Of a stretch of 64,000 nt of DNA, positions 33,481 to 44,315 are shown one piece after another; the first letter of the stretch is position 1, and each line of letters begins with the position of its first letter. Origin of the DNA: Anseranas semipalmata (lineage: Eukaryota; Chordata; Aves; Anseriformes; Anseranatidae); NCBI GenBank assembly GCA_013399115.1, contig VXAA01003837.1, forward strand, positions 975,173 through 1,039,172. The letters run 5' to 3'. Position numbers and translations under genes: made by a program. The notes beneath the pieces are model-generated. The model worked only from the letters and a program-made list of their open reading frames with translations, was not told the origin of the DNA and made no database searches.

Positions 33481-36400
33481 AGCAAAAGTGAATGACAAAT
33501 CCAGGTAGCCCACAGCTACTTGGTGTAAACACTGACAGCTTTGGTGTGGACAGATGCATTCAGAGACCCAGCTTTAAGCCGGCTTGCTTCCTTATGAAAA
33601 AACTGTCTTGATAAATGCCAAACTTCAATGGGTAAATCTTAAAAATAGACAGAAGCACTGAACACTGGAAGAAAGGAGCTTTTCTGTACCTGAAATTCCA
33701 ACAGCTGGTACTGAAAACTGAAACTTTCTAAGGCCATTCCTTTTCTCTGGAAAACAACAACAACAACAAACAACCCAGAAACATTTTCCCTGAAGAACAA
33801 TGAGCAGGAGGACAAGTGCTGGCTCAGTGAGATCAGCCACATCATACACTTCTTTTCATGAAGTCTGCAAGCTCTGCATCCCAGAATAAAACACTTTCTG
33901 GGCAGAGCCAAATTTTTTCTTTATGGAAGGATATATTTTAGATGACCTTCTACTCCCTCTTTTATCTCCTCATTTCAGATGTATATACATAGGTGTCTGC
34001 TTTTACATACACTTCTGGATGACCTTTTGGGTTTTGTCTTATTTAAGCACCACTTCTCAAACTAGAGGAAACCATTACACACTTTCCATTTTATCGTAGC
34101 ACCTGCAAAGCCTGCTGATACAATTCAGCATAAGTGGGCCACTGTAGGAGAATTTGGTGCTCAGGGAGAATGTGTTTCCTGTTCACTGAAGAGGTAAAAA
34201 CGGAATCACCGTTCTGACTCATTCAAGAAGCAAGCTTCGCTGAAGATCACATGCCTGCCGAGCCAATGTTATTTTTGGCAGCTCTTCATGGAAAGCTATG
34301 GGTTTTGTTTTGCCACATCTGCTCTCTCAAGTAGATTTTGCTTTAGATGAGCCTGCTCCACCTTGTGCATTTTTTTTCTTGGTTTGGGGGGGTAGGAGGG
34401 AAAGGGTTTGAGTTTGAATATTGCATTGCAATAGCATATTTTCATAGCAGAAAAAAGGTCTCCCCTCTGGGCCTTAAACAGTATTTCCAGCTATTGTGTG
34501 TACTCCCCGACCCTTACACTGTTTCTAAGAGAAATGATTTCTTTTGCAGATGTTGAAAGGAATACATTCACAAAAGACTCTGAGGACCTTTATAATAACT
34601 AGGGGACTGGGGCATGCAGATGTGCCACAGACAAATGGGGCAGTGAAAGAAGAGGGTATTTTACATTGTGCAGAATACGTGTAGCTTTGAAAATCTGATA
34701 GACAGTGAGGGTGCCTATTTCAAGGAGCCAGAGCTTGTATGGTGGGTTCAGAGGCCAGGCTGCGTTAAGCCAGCTCATTGTGTCACCCAGCAGGAGTCAG
34801 AGAGACACAGTTTAGTGAAAGCCACAGGCTAATCTCCACCACTGCTTTGAAATATGATTTTTGTTTTTAGCGGCAGTTGGTTTTGATTGTGCTGCAGTTG
34901 TCAGTGCTGGAATGGGGCACTTTTTAGCTATTAGAAGGCAATTATTTGGAAGCTGCACATCAGTGTTTTAGTGATGCCTACATTCGTGCAAGAAAAAGCA
35001 TGATCACATGTATGTTTGTAAACAAATTAAGGTTAAATAACGATGCCCAAAATTTGTTTGGTTTTCAGAGTGATGCATTCCTCTGGTGCACTTTGTATAT
35101 ATTTGCTTTTTTTTTTCTCCCCTATTAATTTTCTGATTTGTACTGGGGAAGGATAACTTTTTGAGTTGTGTTTTTTTTTTCTCCTTTTCTTTCTTTTCAA
35201 AAGTACTAACCCTGTACCCCCTTGCTTGATGACTCATTCCCTTCTCCTTCACACAAAACACCCTTTCAACAGTTTAGCAGTGAAAACATTAGGCCTGTCT
35301 CTTGGTCACAAGGTTATTGTTTTCATATCTCTCAGAGCAAGACCCTGGGATAGCTCCACTGACAAATTAGCAGTCGTGTTGAATGAACAATTACGTCAAG
35401 GCAATATTAATCTGGGGGCCTAGTTGGAGTGGAGAAGGTGCCTGATTTCAGCATAGGAGGAGGTGCAGAGAGGACAACCTATGTGATCTCATTAGATAAA
35501 TGCACAACACATGCTGGTGGGATCTCATTAAATCTTTAATGGCTGTATATGTCTACATCAGCTCTCCTAGAGGTATGCCTGGTCCTCAAAGATAATGGAG
35601 TTTTCCTCACTAAAAATGGACTTTCTTATACTTAAAAAAAAAAAAAAAAAAATTCTCATGAGGTAGACACTTTTCTCCTCTTTTTGTCTCAGCGTAGGCA
35701 TACACATAGGAAATGGGTTTACATCCAAAACAATCTTTTAAATGAATGAATGTGTTATTGCAAGCCTCCTACCACCTCCAGGCTGAGAGGCCTCAGGAGC
35801 GTTCCCATGAAATTCTCCTGTTTTCAGAGTATTTTTATGAAACGCTGATGAAATGAGAAGCTTCAGACATTCTAGCAACAACTGCTCCGGAACAGGAAAG
35901 TAAGTGCTTGCCTTAAATTTTCACAAGCTGGAATCGTCCAGGAAAACTGACACCGAAAATATTTTCATATGTACCCTCACAAACCAAAACTGCTGAGTTT
36001 CACACGGCTGCTCTGCTGAAGAACTCTGCTTCCTGCGTGGGCGTTGTACTTGCTGACTTACACAGCAGGGGAGAACTGAGCCCGCTTTTGACCCCATCCT
36101 GCGCACAGCCCACACCATTCAAGGCACCTGAAGAGCAGCTCTTTGTCCCACGGGTGGTGGCAGACACCACTACACCTGCTGAATCCCTGATACCAGTGGT
36201 CACCTTCAAGCCAGAAAGGACAATTCCTGTTCTTCCAGGCTGGGGCTGCAGACCAAGAACAGACGGAAGCAGGAAGGAAGGGAAATGGAAGACAAAGATG
36301 ACTGCTGTTGGACCACGAACATCTTTTAAATCATCATAAGTCAACATGCATTAATTCATTTGCTTTATTCTGACAGGGAATTAGCGCAGCTACATGCAGA

Positions 36401-37156
36401 GCAGTTACAAGATGCCACATGGATATCCATCACATAAATCCCTCATATGGAAGGTAAGGGCTTTGTGCAATGGATCTGAACATCTTAGCCACAAATTGGC
36501 TTTTCTTAGTTGCATTCCTAAAACCTCACCAAAATTGTCCCAAGGATCCCCAGCTGAGTGAATAAAACCCTATCCGTAGGCTGACAGCAAACCATACAGA
36601 TGTACAGAGGCAGCTAGCTATAATAATGCCTGCCCCCAAAGCTGTGTGCCTGAACCTCTGAGCTCCTCAGCTGCATCCCAGACACCCAGCAACATGCACT
36701 GCTGAGACTTGCATCCATGATGTTTGTTCAAAGCATGTCCCTGTTTTGAGGTAAAAAATATGTATTTAAAAAGAAGGCCACTCCACTGAAAATGTAAATC
36801 TCAGCAATGTCTTTCTAATACACACGTACTTGATCTCTTCAACGCCCATGCAACTCACCGTGCCACAGGTATGTTGGTCCATAGACAGGAACATGCTAAT
36901 ATCTATTTCAATACTTTGGCGATTTGGGCTGTTTCAGTTCTACTTCTTTTCTTAGCCTCAAACTGAGATTAGAGTCAGACTCATGTCAAGTGTCCCACAG
37001 CTAACCTCTAAACTAATTTTTATTGCCTTGAAGAGAAAGATTGAGAAAAATATTTATAGGCCCTGGAAGAATAGTAAAAGTTTGCAAGCATTTAGGGCTT
37101 TTACTCAATAAACCTTTATGTGCCCTTCATGCACCCATTCAGCTCTGAGAAAAAGT
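33481..37156. other. Non-coding block, partly regulatory-looking
   Basis: Unique DNA. CAACAA units lie near 33755, and an A run lies at about 35634-35653. Complex AT-rich stretches at about 34190-34340 and 34830-35060 look like conserved non-coding DNA but cannot be tested here. Overlapping frames of 100 and 115 codons on opposite strands (36000-36347) lie in GC-richer DNA and match nothing known. Confidence 0.45.
34386..34406 (+). other. Potential G-quadruplex motif
   Basis: A G7 run followed by GG and two GGG runs, within 21 bases, separated by short TA, A and AAA spacers. The G7 run can supply two of the four G-tracts needed. Its role is unknown. Confidence 0.5.
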
Positions 37157-37186
37157 AAAATAAATAAATAAATAAATAAATATAAA
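37157..37186. repeat. (TAAA)n microsatellite
   Basis: Five to six TAAA units preceded by an A run and followed by TATAAA. Ordinary simple repeat. Confidence 0.95.
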
Positions 37187-38309
37187 GAGCACAGGGAAAT
37201 CGTGCTCTGACAGTAAGTCGAAAATCTCATAAATTCCAGATAAAACCAATATCCACACATTGTAGGAACCCATCTGCAGCCAGCCTACTGTACAAGCCCA
37301 AAGGCTGGGATAAGAATTATCATGGTTCATGCCTTTCTTCAGACTTCTCCCTTATTCCTTTCCATTTAGGTCAAAATATTCTCAAACCTTTTTATGCTGC
37401 TTGTTACTCTGTACCCAACTTCTCTGTTATTCTCATTAGTTTCCTTTTGGTGTTTTGTATTAAATGAAAGTTCGTTCCTGGTATCTGCACTCCCTGAGCA
37501 ACCATATCTCCTCATTCCTACCTCCTGAACACCTGAATGCCATTCCTTCTGTCTCCTTTCTTGCTCTTCTTCCCTTGCCCCATCTCACAATGCTCACTTT
37601 TCTCTCTCACAGACTGGGACTTCAGAACCCACCTCTTCCAGGGCAACCTCTATGAGCTTTGCCTCATGGCTCTCTCGTGTGCTTTCCATGGTCAATCCTA
37701 ACCCTCTTTGGGGGTTTACTGTCCATTGTGGTTGCAAGGACCTTCTCATCTTTTTGCTTGCAAACTGCTAAACCCACCTGAGTTTGCAAATAAATAGCCA
37801 GGATTCGCCTGGAGCTTGGCGCAAAGGATGGACAAAAGCTTTTCTTCCCCTGTCTCAGCAACCACCCCTTTTGTTCCACTTCCCCACATTTCAAATTCCT
37901 CCATTGTTATAGCCCAGCCCATGGGCCTCTTCAACCTATGAGCCCATAGTGTGATCGCATGACCAGATCACTCAAGAGCACTGCTCAGACAAATAGCTTT
38001 GTTATTATTAGTAACAACAGAGTTAAGAGTGAAAAGCTTTGTAGATTCTCTGTTAGATAAGGCACTGATTTCCTATGAAGAATAATGAGCAACGCAAGCA
38101 AACAGCTAAAAAATTGCCCCATTGCTATTGTTGGTATTTTGTTGTGGTTTTGTTTGGAGGTTGAAACAGAACATGTGACAGCACTTTGCTGGTGCACATA
38201 TGAAACACTGTGAAATAAAAGCCCAGACTAATCAGGACAGGTAAGACAGAGTACAGAGGGAAGGAAAAATCAATGCTTCACCTTGGGAAAGGAGAGCTGA
38301 GTAGCAGAG
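37187..38309. other. Non-coding block, nothing identified
   Basis: Unique sequence. Short frames of 62-76 codons overlap on the minus strand and are shadows of one another. Confidence 0.5.
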
Positions 38310-38367
38310 AGATGAAATATCTCACAGAGCAGATCTCAAGATGAAATGTCTCACAGAGCAGATCTCA
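38310..38367. repeat. 29-bp exact-length tandem duplication
   Basis: Two adjacent 29-base copies (38310-38338 and 38339-38367) start with AGATGAAAT and end with CAGATCTCA. They differ by a single A/G change. The near-identity implies a recent duplication or replication slippage. Confidence 0.95.
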
Positions 38368-39184
38368 TGGCAGAGCTGAGAACCTAACCCAAACTGTTGT
38401 TGGTTTATCCTTTTGGTCTAATTCATGCAAAAGCTGGTTCATCAAGAGAATATAAAATATTCAGTAGCCTGAGAATCCTTCACTCTGCAGTGTTGGTTGT
38501 GGAAACGTTGACCTGTCAATAAATCATTTGGACAGGCTGCCCCAGACCTTGCCCATGTGTTGAAAATAAGTTTTCATAATAACATGTCATTTTTAGCACA
38601 GCAATGTTCAGAACAAGCATGCTTATGCTGCCTCTTCTTTAAAAATAAAGTTGGTCCAAGTCCAAATCCAAGGATACACAACGCACGTTTCAGAAGCCAA
38701 GGAGAGCGCATGCAGGGGAGCCTGGGTAGAGCAGCCATAGGTCCATCATTTGCAGCTTTGCAGTGCACAATGAATTTCTGTAGTTTCACTGGCTGCGCCT
38801 TGTCTGATCCATTTACAGTCCCAAACATGATCTGATTCCTGGGGGGATGCTTTTTTTTTCCTGGGTAATTTCTCTACTCAGCTTTATACTCTCATTTGTC
38901 ATTTACAGTAAGTATACTGAATTTCAATTTTTATTTTTTAGCAAAAATATGTCCAGAAGGCTGAGTTTGCTGACTGCTGCACCAACATGAATCCGTCTGG
39001 GGGCCGGGTGAAAATGCCATCTCTTCTGGGAGGGAGCCGAGGTCAGACTGTGATACAGGACCCTGCCATGCCAAAGTTATGTTTGCAACTTGAGATTCGT
39101 TTCTTGGCCTGGTGGCAGAAGTATGTCCTTTGCAAAGGAGTTTATATGCAATGTAGTCTGTGCAGGCTTTATCCTTCTCTGATG
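38368..39184. other. Non-coding block, nothing identified
   Basis: Unique sequence. Frames of 84 and 92 codons lie opposite each other at 38557-38835. No motif was recognised. Confidence 0.5.
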
Positions 39185-39275
39185 AAAAAAAAAAAAAAAA
39201 AAAAAAGGAAAGGGGTTAAAACAAAAACCAAAAAAAAAAAAAAAAAAAAAAAGGAAAGGGATTAAAGCAAAACTC
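39185..39275. repeat. Tandemly duplicated poly-A block (46-bp period)
   Basis: An A run (39185-39206) followed by GGAAAGGGGTTAAAACAAAA, then a second A run (about 39230-39252) followed by GGAAAGGGATTAAAGCAAAA. The non-A halves differ at a few positions. It creates Lys-rich and Phe-rich frames on the two strands, both artefacts. Confidence 0.95.
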
Positions 39276-41954
39276 AAGAAACAGTAGAACTTCAATGGAG
39301 AATCCTCTCTACTTTCCATCACTCTGCACCATGTGGTAAGTAGCAGAGGAAAAAAAAAACTTGGAAGAGAGTCCTCATATTTTTGAATTAGTTGTGATGA
39401 AAGGGTTCCTATAAAGCTGAATTAAAATTAAAAACGATGACTAAGACTAAACCTACTCCAACAGGAAACCAGGAGCACATTTCCAACAGGAACGACAATG
39501 CATCGCAGGAACCTACCAAGGGATGGGGGAGATTCTTCATCCCTAGCTATCCTTTACTCTAAAAACAAGAAAAAAGTAGTGTGCGATTTTTCAAAAAACA
39601 TCTCAGCAGTTTAGGCCTTAGAGAAGCATGTTCAAAACCAAGAAACCACGGCTTACCCCAGACACCTAAACAAAGTGAGGAAATTGCTGGATAACTATAG
39701 CTGGAGCTCCACAGAAGCACTGAGTTGTTCCCTTTTGAAATTCTCACCATTAGGAGTAACAGCCACGTGGGGGATTGCTCTAGATGCTGTTTCCAGAGAC
39801 ATTCAGACTCTTGAGGATATTTTGGACATTTTGGAAATGTATGGACTTCTGCAAGAGTGTGATCTTGCAGCCACAGACAGAGGTTGCCTGGGGAAGCTGA
39901 GGCCGCAGCCAACCAGGTCAGCAGTAAGAGGATTTCTCCCCAACACTGTGGAGTCATTTGCCACCCAAGTGACACCAAACCACACACAATAATGAGAAAA
40001 GAAACACAACTGGAGAGAAAGGGCAGAAGAAGTGAAAAGGAGCAGCAAATAAATCCGAAGCAGAAGTACAAACAGAGATGAGGAAATTCAGGGAAAGTTG
40101 TGTCTCTCCTGCTTGCTTCCTCCAGACACAGCAAAGTGATGTCTGAAAAGTGATGAATCAGGGACCACAGGCAAGGACAGGAGCAACAAGGCTCGATTGT
40201 ATGACCCGAGGCACAGATGGGAAACTAGAGCAGAGAGAGGGAAAGCAAAGAAAACTGTCAGATTTCTGTGGGCATTACCATGCTATGTGTGCTTCTCATA
40301 AAACATTTATCGTAGAGGATGCCTTGCTCCTTTGATTTGGGATTCAGAACCTCGACCAGATTTAGACCAGGCATTTTCTTTCTCTCTTTTTCTTTGCCCT
40401 CTGTCTAATTTTAATATAAATTAGGAAGAAATGTACCTCCCTCTCACCCCCAATATTAGCCTACAGAAAGCTGATAAAGAGCTACATCGTGCATGTGTAG
40501 GTCCCTAGAATTTGGGTTTCTCCCTGATTTTAACAGCTTAATTTGAAAAGCGATTAAAAAATACATGAATCCTTTGCTCATCACAACAGCATTAGCATGT
40601 GAGCATGAAGAAGCGCTTATTTGTCTTGGCAAGATCCAGAGCTGGGATAAATGATTCCAGCTGAAGATAGAATTATGTCTCTCGACTCCCAGCTAAATTT
40701 GGGGCCAAATGCGTACTCCCTTCACTGCAGTAAATGTCACTTTCCCGATCCTAACACATCAGTTCCAGAGTATATTGATGCAATCCACTGCAACAGCAAA
40801 ATCACTCCCGCTGTAATATTGCTCCCATAAAGCTCTGGATGGAGGCCCGATCGACTGCATCGGATAGCAATTACCTCAAATCAAATTCTCCCTTTCTGGA
40901 CAGTGGTGGAAAAGGGAGGTATCTTCACTGCAGGTCGATGGAGCCACCGCAAAGGACGTCTGGGAGGAGGGGGTGTCGGGCAGAGAGATTGCGTTCATTT
41001 CCATTTCTGCCCAGGGAAGCACGAAGCACTTCTGCTGCTCCCCAGTGCAAGGAAAAGCATCCACGCACCCAGCAACTGCAAGGCTAAAAAAGATCATTGG
41101 TGGCCAGGTGGCCCTAATAAATGTAGCTCAGGCTCCTGTCCCCACGCATGGCGTGTCTTGCCTGAAGCGCAGTGTTTGGCCACGTCCCAGAGGCAGTCAA
41201 GTGAAAGGGTCTCACCTGCTACCTGCAATCAATCCTTGCCTACAGTGTCAAGCCGACCTCGCTGGGGTCATTCGGCAAGGCTGAGCCATTGCTCTGTGTT
41301 TGTCAGGGGGGATCGGTTCAATGCTTCCTGTAAGGGTCAGTGGCAAAGGCTGGCAGTAATTTTCAGCTAGGTATGTGGAGGAGCAGGGGGAGCCTGAGGC
41401 ACTACTAGCTTCAATAAATACTTAAGGAATTTAACAACCCAGTGCAGACCCTGTGTCAGTGGATGATGATGATGTGATGGAGCTCATGCTCAGCGTACCA
41501 GAGCCCTGTCACTAAACAGAGAGCGGCAGGGCAGCCATGCCACATGGGCGATGCGATACACAGATGGTGTGCCTAATCTATCAGGTTTCTCCAGATAATC
41601 GGGATCGGCTCCCATGAACACCATCAGTGTCCTGGATGCACAACACTGAACTGACTCATATGAATGGAAAAAAGAGGCCAGTGGTAATGTTCTGGCCAAA
41701 ACTGTACCACATCACAATACAGGCATTACTCATGCTGGGTCATTTCTTAAATATAGTACAATCATGCAATATGCCTAGGCCTATGGGGTAAGTAAGGGCT
41801 TCTTTGTATTTTTTTAAACCCAGGAATTAGATTATTTTTTTTTTGTAGCCTTAAAGGGTTAGAGATTTCAATAGAGGTTTCCATTTTGCAAAATGAAGGC
41901 ACAATAACTACAGGAAGAAAAGAAGATTTTCTGGGCATAGAGCCAAACCAAGAC
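39276..41954. other. Non-coding block with long uncharacterised frames
   Basis: Unique DNA. A minus-strand frame of 191 codons (39559-40134) is hydrophobic near its start (Phe, Leu and Cys rich) and overlaps a 105-codon plus-strand frame; neither matches a known family. A further 155-codon plus-strand frame (40903-41370) lies in GC-richer DNA. At 40640-40760, words such as GGGGCCAAATGCGTACTCCC hint at an old amniote repeat, without enough support for a call. Confidence 0.45.
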
Positions 41955-42095
41955 ACAGGTCACCTGGCTCTATAATCTTCTGTGCCATAGACTCCCCATC
42001 TGCCTTCTGGCAAGTCATTTATTCTACCCTCGTCCTTTGTGCTGCAGCTGTAAGCGGGGATAATAACACATCTCTACATCATAGCGCAAACATGG
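41955..42095 (+). repeat. MIR-like ancient SINE relic
   Basis: The plus strand reads a CACCTGGCTCTATAA word, then CTGGCAAGTCATTTATTCTA, a GCTGCAGCTGTAAG word and CGGGGATAATAACACATCTC. This follows the MIR order 'GGCTCTGCCACT', 'TTGGGCAAGTCACTTAACCTCT', 'CATCTGTAAAATGGGGATAATAATAC'. It is the best preserved of the five MIR-like relics in the window. Confidence 0.7.
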
Positions 42096-42908
42096 GGATA
42101 AGCATGATGGTATCAGCACAACTATTGCATAATGCGTTGGTGGGCTAGGTGGATTACTGTCCCTAAGCACTCCCCACGAGCTGCACAGCCCTCTGAATGA
42201 TCATCTTGCTGCTTATTTGTACCTTGATAAGACTAAGCTGAAACTTCAGCATTATCTCTCATAGGTTTTACACATACCAAGACATTCTACACAGTGATCA
42301 GATTGCAGCAAGTTACAGTTCTCCACTGAAAGTAAGAGATCAACCCTGCAGGAGTTGGTGGGTTTCAACAGAGTTAACTGATGTGTTCCTCAAGCAGACA
42401 AATAAAGAGCAAGTAAGAAGAGGGGTAAGCTAAGAGGGGTAAGAGCAAAGAAACTTTGTGTCCCAGCCCCAGCCACTTCTGGTGAGCTTTTCACCACCAT
42501 AAATCTGCCAGCAGAGCTGGTTGTGGGAAGCCACTTGGACTTCTTTCAGTTCCGATGGGCCAAATTAACAAAAATCTCCCATCTCAGTAGCACAAACAAA
42601 TGCAATTTGGACTGAAACGGGCCTGGTAGTAAAACATGAGCAGGTCAGTGAGCGGGCTGGAGGGGTTCTACTGTTATGTAGAACATCATCTACTGTGATG
42701 ACCAGCAGCACTAGTGACTCTTTGCAATGAACTTTCTCTCTGTAGGCAAACTGAGCCATCCATGAATCCTCCACCTCGTGGGCCAAAGTGAAAAGCAGGA
42801 ATAAAGATGTAAGCTGCACATTGGTAAGTAAGTCTCGAAGCTGATATAAGCCAGTGTGACATACAAGCTGACGAGGCCAGAAGCAGTGGCAAATTACAGA
42901 GAATTTTT
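42096..42908. other. Non-coding block, nothing identified
   Basis: Unique sequence. A small direct repeat of AAGAGGGGTAAG lies near 42416-42443. No open frame with a motif. Confidence 0.5.
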
Positions 42909-43051
42909 GGCTTGTCTATACTAATTTACTAAATGAAGCTAAACCTATTTAAACAGGGCTTAAACCATTTTAAGTGTGTTGAGTTGGCACCAAAGTAACT
43001 TGATCCACTTTACATTGATTTAATTACACCACTGCAATTTATAGACCATGC
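42909..43051. mobile_element. Worn MITE-like element with terminal inverted repeats
   Basis: The left end GGCTTGTCTATA (42909-42920) and the reverse complement of the right end TATAGACCATGC (43040-43051) share GTCTATA plus flanking matches, over a span of about 143 bases. Inside lie CTAAACCTATTTAAACAGGG and a TTGGCACCAAAGTAACTTGATC segment. The 'GCTTGTCTACACT...AGTGTAGACAAGC' ends and the 'TTAAACCAGTTTAA'-type interior are familiar from old non-autonomous DNA elements in turtles and birds. There is no transposase and the family is not certain. Confidence 0.5.
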
Positions 43052-44225
43052 TGTTGTTTCCTACAGCCTCAGACTCCCCTAACTTCACCTTTGAATTGAG
43101 TTCTTAGGGGAAGAGCTCTCCAAAATACTTGTTCTTAATGTCAATTTTTAATGCATTTAATTATGGATGCCATGGGAGTGGGCAGCCAGCATCCCCCCAG
43201 GCATCCCACACTGTGGAGATTAGATCTTTAATGCTACATTGAGAATCCTTCCATCCGCTCTTTATCACAGTGCTGATAGCATCACCTCAGAAATACCCAG
43301 TCTGAACCCAAAAGAAAAGAAGAAACAAAATTTGCACATGGCTCAGGAGATTCAATAATTCACGATATTTCATTAGACAACATCTCCATTAGGAGTCTGA
43401 CATTTATATTCATGGTTGAGCAGAGGTATAACTTATGAGCTATCTCTTCTGTCTTTGTGAGTGAAGATTAATGTCGTAAGTGTTCAGCAATCATGTATCA
43501 TATATATACACACACACTCAATGTGCGTTATTTTTATTTTCTATGATCTTCAGGAGTGAAAGCACTTGAGACAACAGTTTTGGGGAAAAGCAGTTTCTGA
43601 ATGTTGTCAGACTGTGCACAAACCAAGGGACAAATTGTATCATCAGTTAAACAGTCTAAATAGTAGGCATATATCAAGCCAAGGAAAGTGGTCTGTGGTG
43701 AAGTTGTCACATGCGTGCATTATTTAATATGCCGTGCATAATTCTAGGGCTCTGTCCTAAACGGTGAGTTTAGTCTTTGTGCAAAATGGGGAGAAGAGGA
43801 GGGAGAAGCAATTATCTGCCATCTTTCTGCTCTCAGAGGGACAAAGCCCATTAGGATCCAAAGCCCGCTCTTGCTCAAGTTAGAGGAGTAAAGTGATTGC
43901 AGCTAGGGACTGCTGTGGCTGAGCCCCTGGTGAATCACTGTGCACTGTGCTTCACCCCCTTACCTTCTCCTATGCCAAAAGACCGGATGGTAAAGAAAAC
44001 AGAATGCCAATTTTGTGCCACCTGGGGATTTCCCTGCCACAGTTTTCTGTCTGCTTCAGACGAAAGCAGCTGAGCTCACACAGCTTGCATAGTCCAGGAC
44101 TCTTTTCTAGTGAAAATCCATTATGAGTATTGTAAAATGAAAGTGCATAATACACACAATTAATCACATGGCTCTCAAATTCAATACTGAGCTCTCACCC
44201 ACGAGCCTACGGATTTATAGACATT
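43052..44225. other. Non-coding block, partly regulatory-looking
   Basis: Unique AT-rich DNA. Short TA/CA repeats lie at about 43498-43517. The stretch around 43440-43760 is complex and AT-rich, including a CGTGCATTATTTAATATGCC-like run, and could be conserved. No open frame with a motif. Confidence 0.45.
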
Positions 44226-44270
44226 GGGATCCTTGGCCAAAAGGTGCTATGTAAATGCAAATGGTTATGG
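44226..44270 (+). repeat. Ancient L2/MIR-type 3' tail
   Basis: GGGATCCTTGGCCAAAAGG is followed by GTGCTATGTAAATGCAAATG. This resembles the conserved 3' tail 'GGGATCCTTGG...AAAGGCGCTATATAAATGCAAG.TATTATT' seen in ancient L2-related and SINE retroposons of amniotes. Only the tail is recognisable. The precise family needs a repeat search. Confidence 0.5.
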
Positions 44271-44315
44271 TTGTTGGAAAGATCCTCTTGGATTATCCAG
44301 TCCAGCCACATGCAT
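44271..44315 (-). mobile_element. CR1-like 3'-end fragment, antisense
   Basis: TTGTTGGAAAGATCCTCTTG is followed by GATTATCCAGTCCAGCCA. This matches the antisense of the CR1 3' end ('GGTTGGAAGGGACCTCTGGAGATCATCTAGTCCAACCC'). It is short and diverged and directly abuts the L2/MIR-type tail, so one element probably inserted into or beside the other. Confidence 0.55.

Noticed and set aside
38987..39322. Lys-rich plus-strand and Phe-rich minus-strand frames
   Set aside because: Both cross the duplicated poly-A block and are low-complexity artefacts.
39559..40134. 191-codon minus-strand frame with a hydrophobic start, possibly a membrane protein
   Set aside because: Hydrophobicity comes from pyrimidine-rich sense DNA (Phe, Leu, Cys codons). 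There is no domain, and an overlapping frame on the other strand is equally open.
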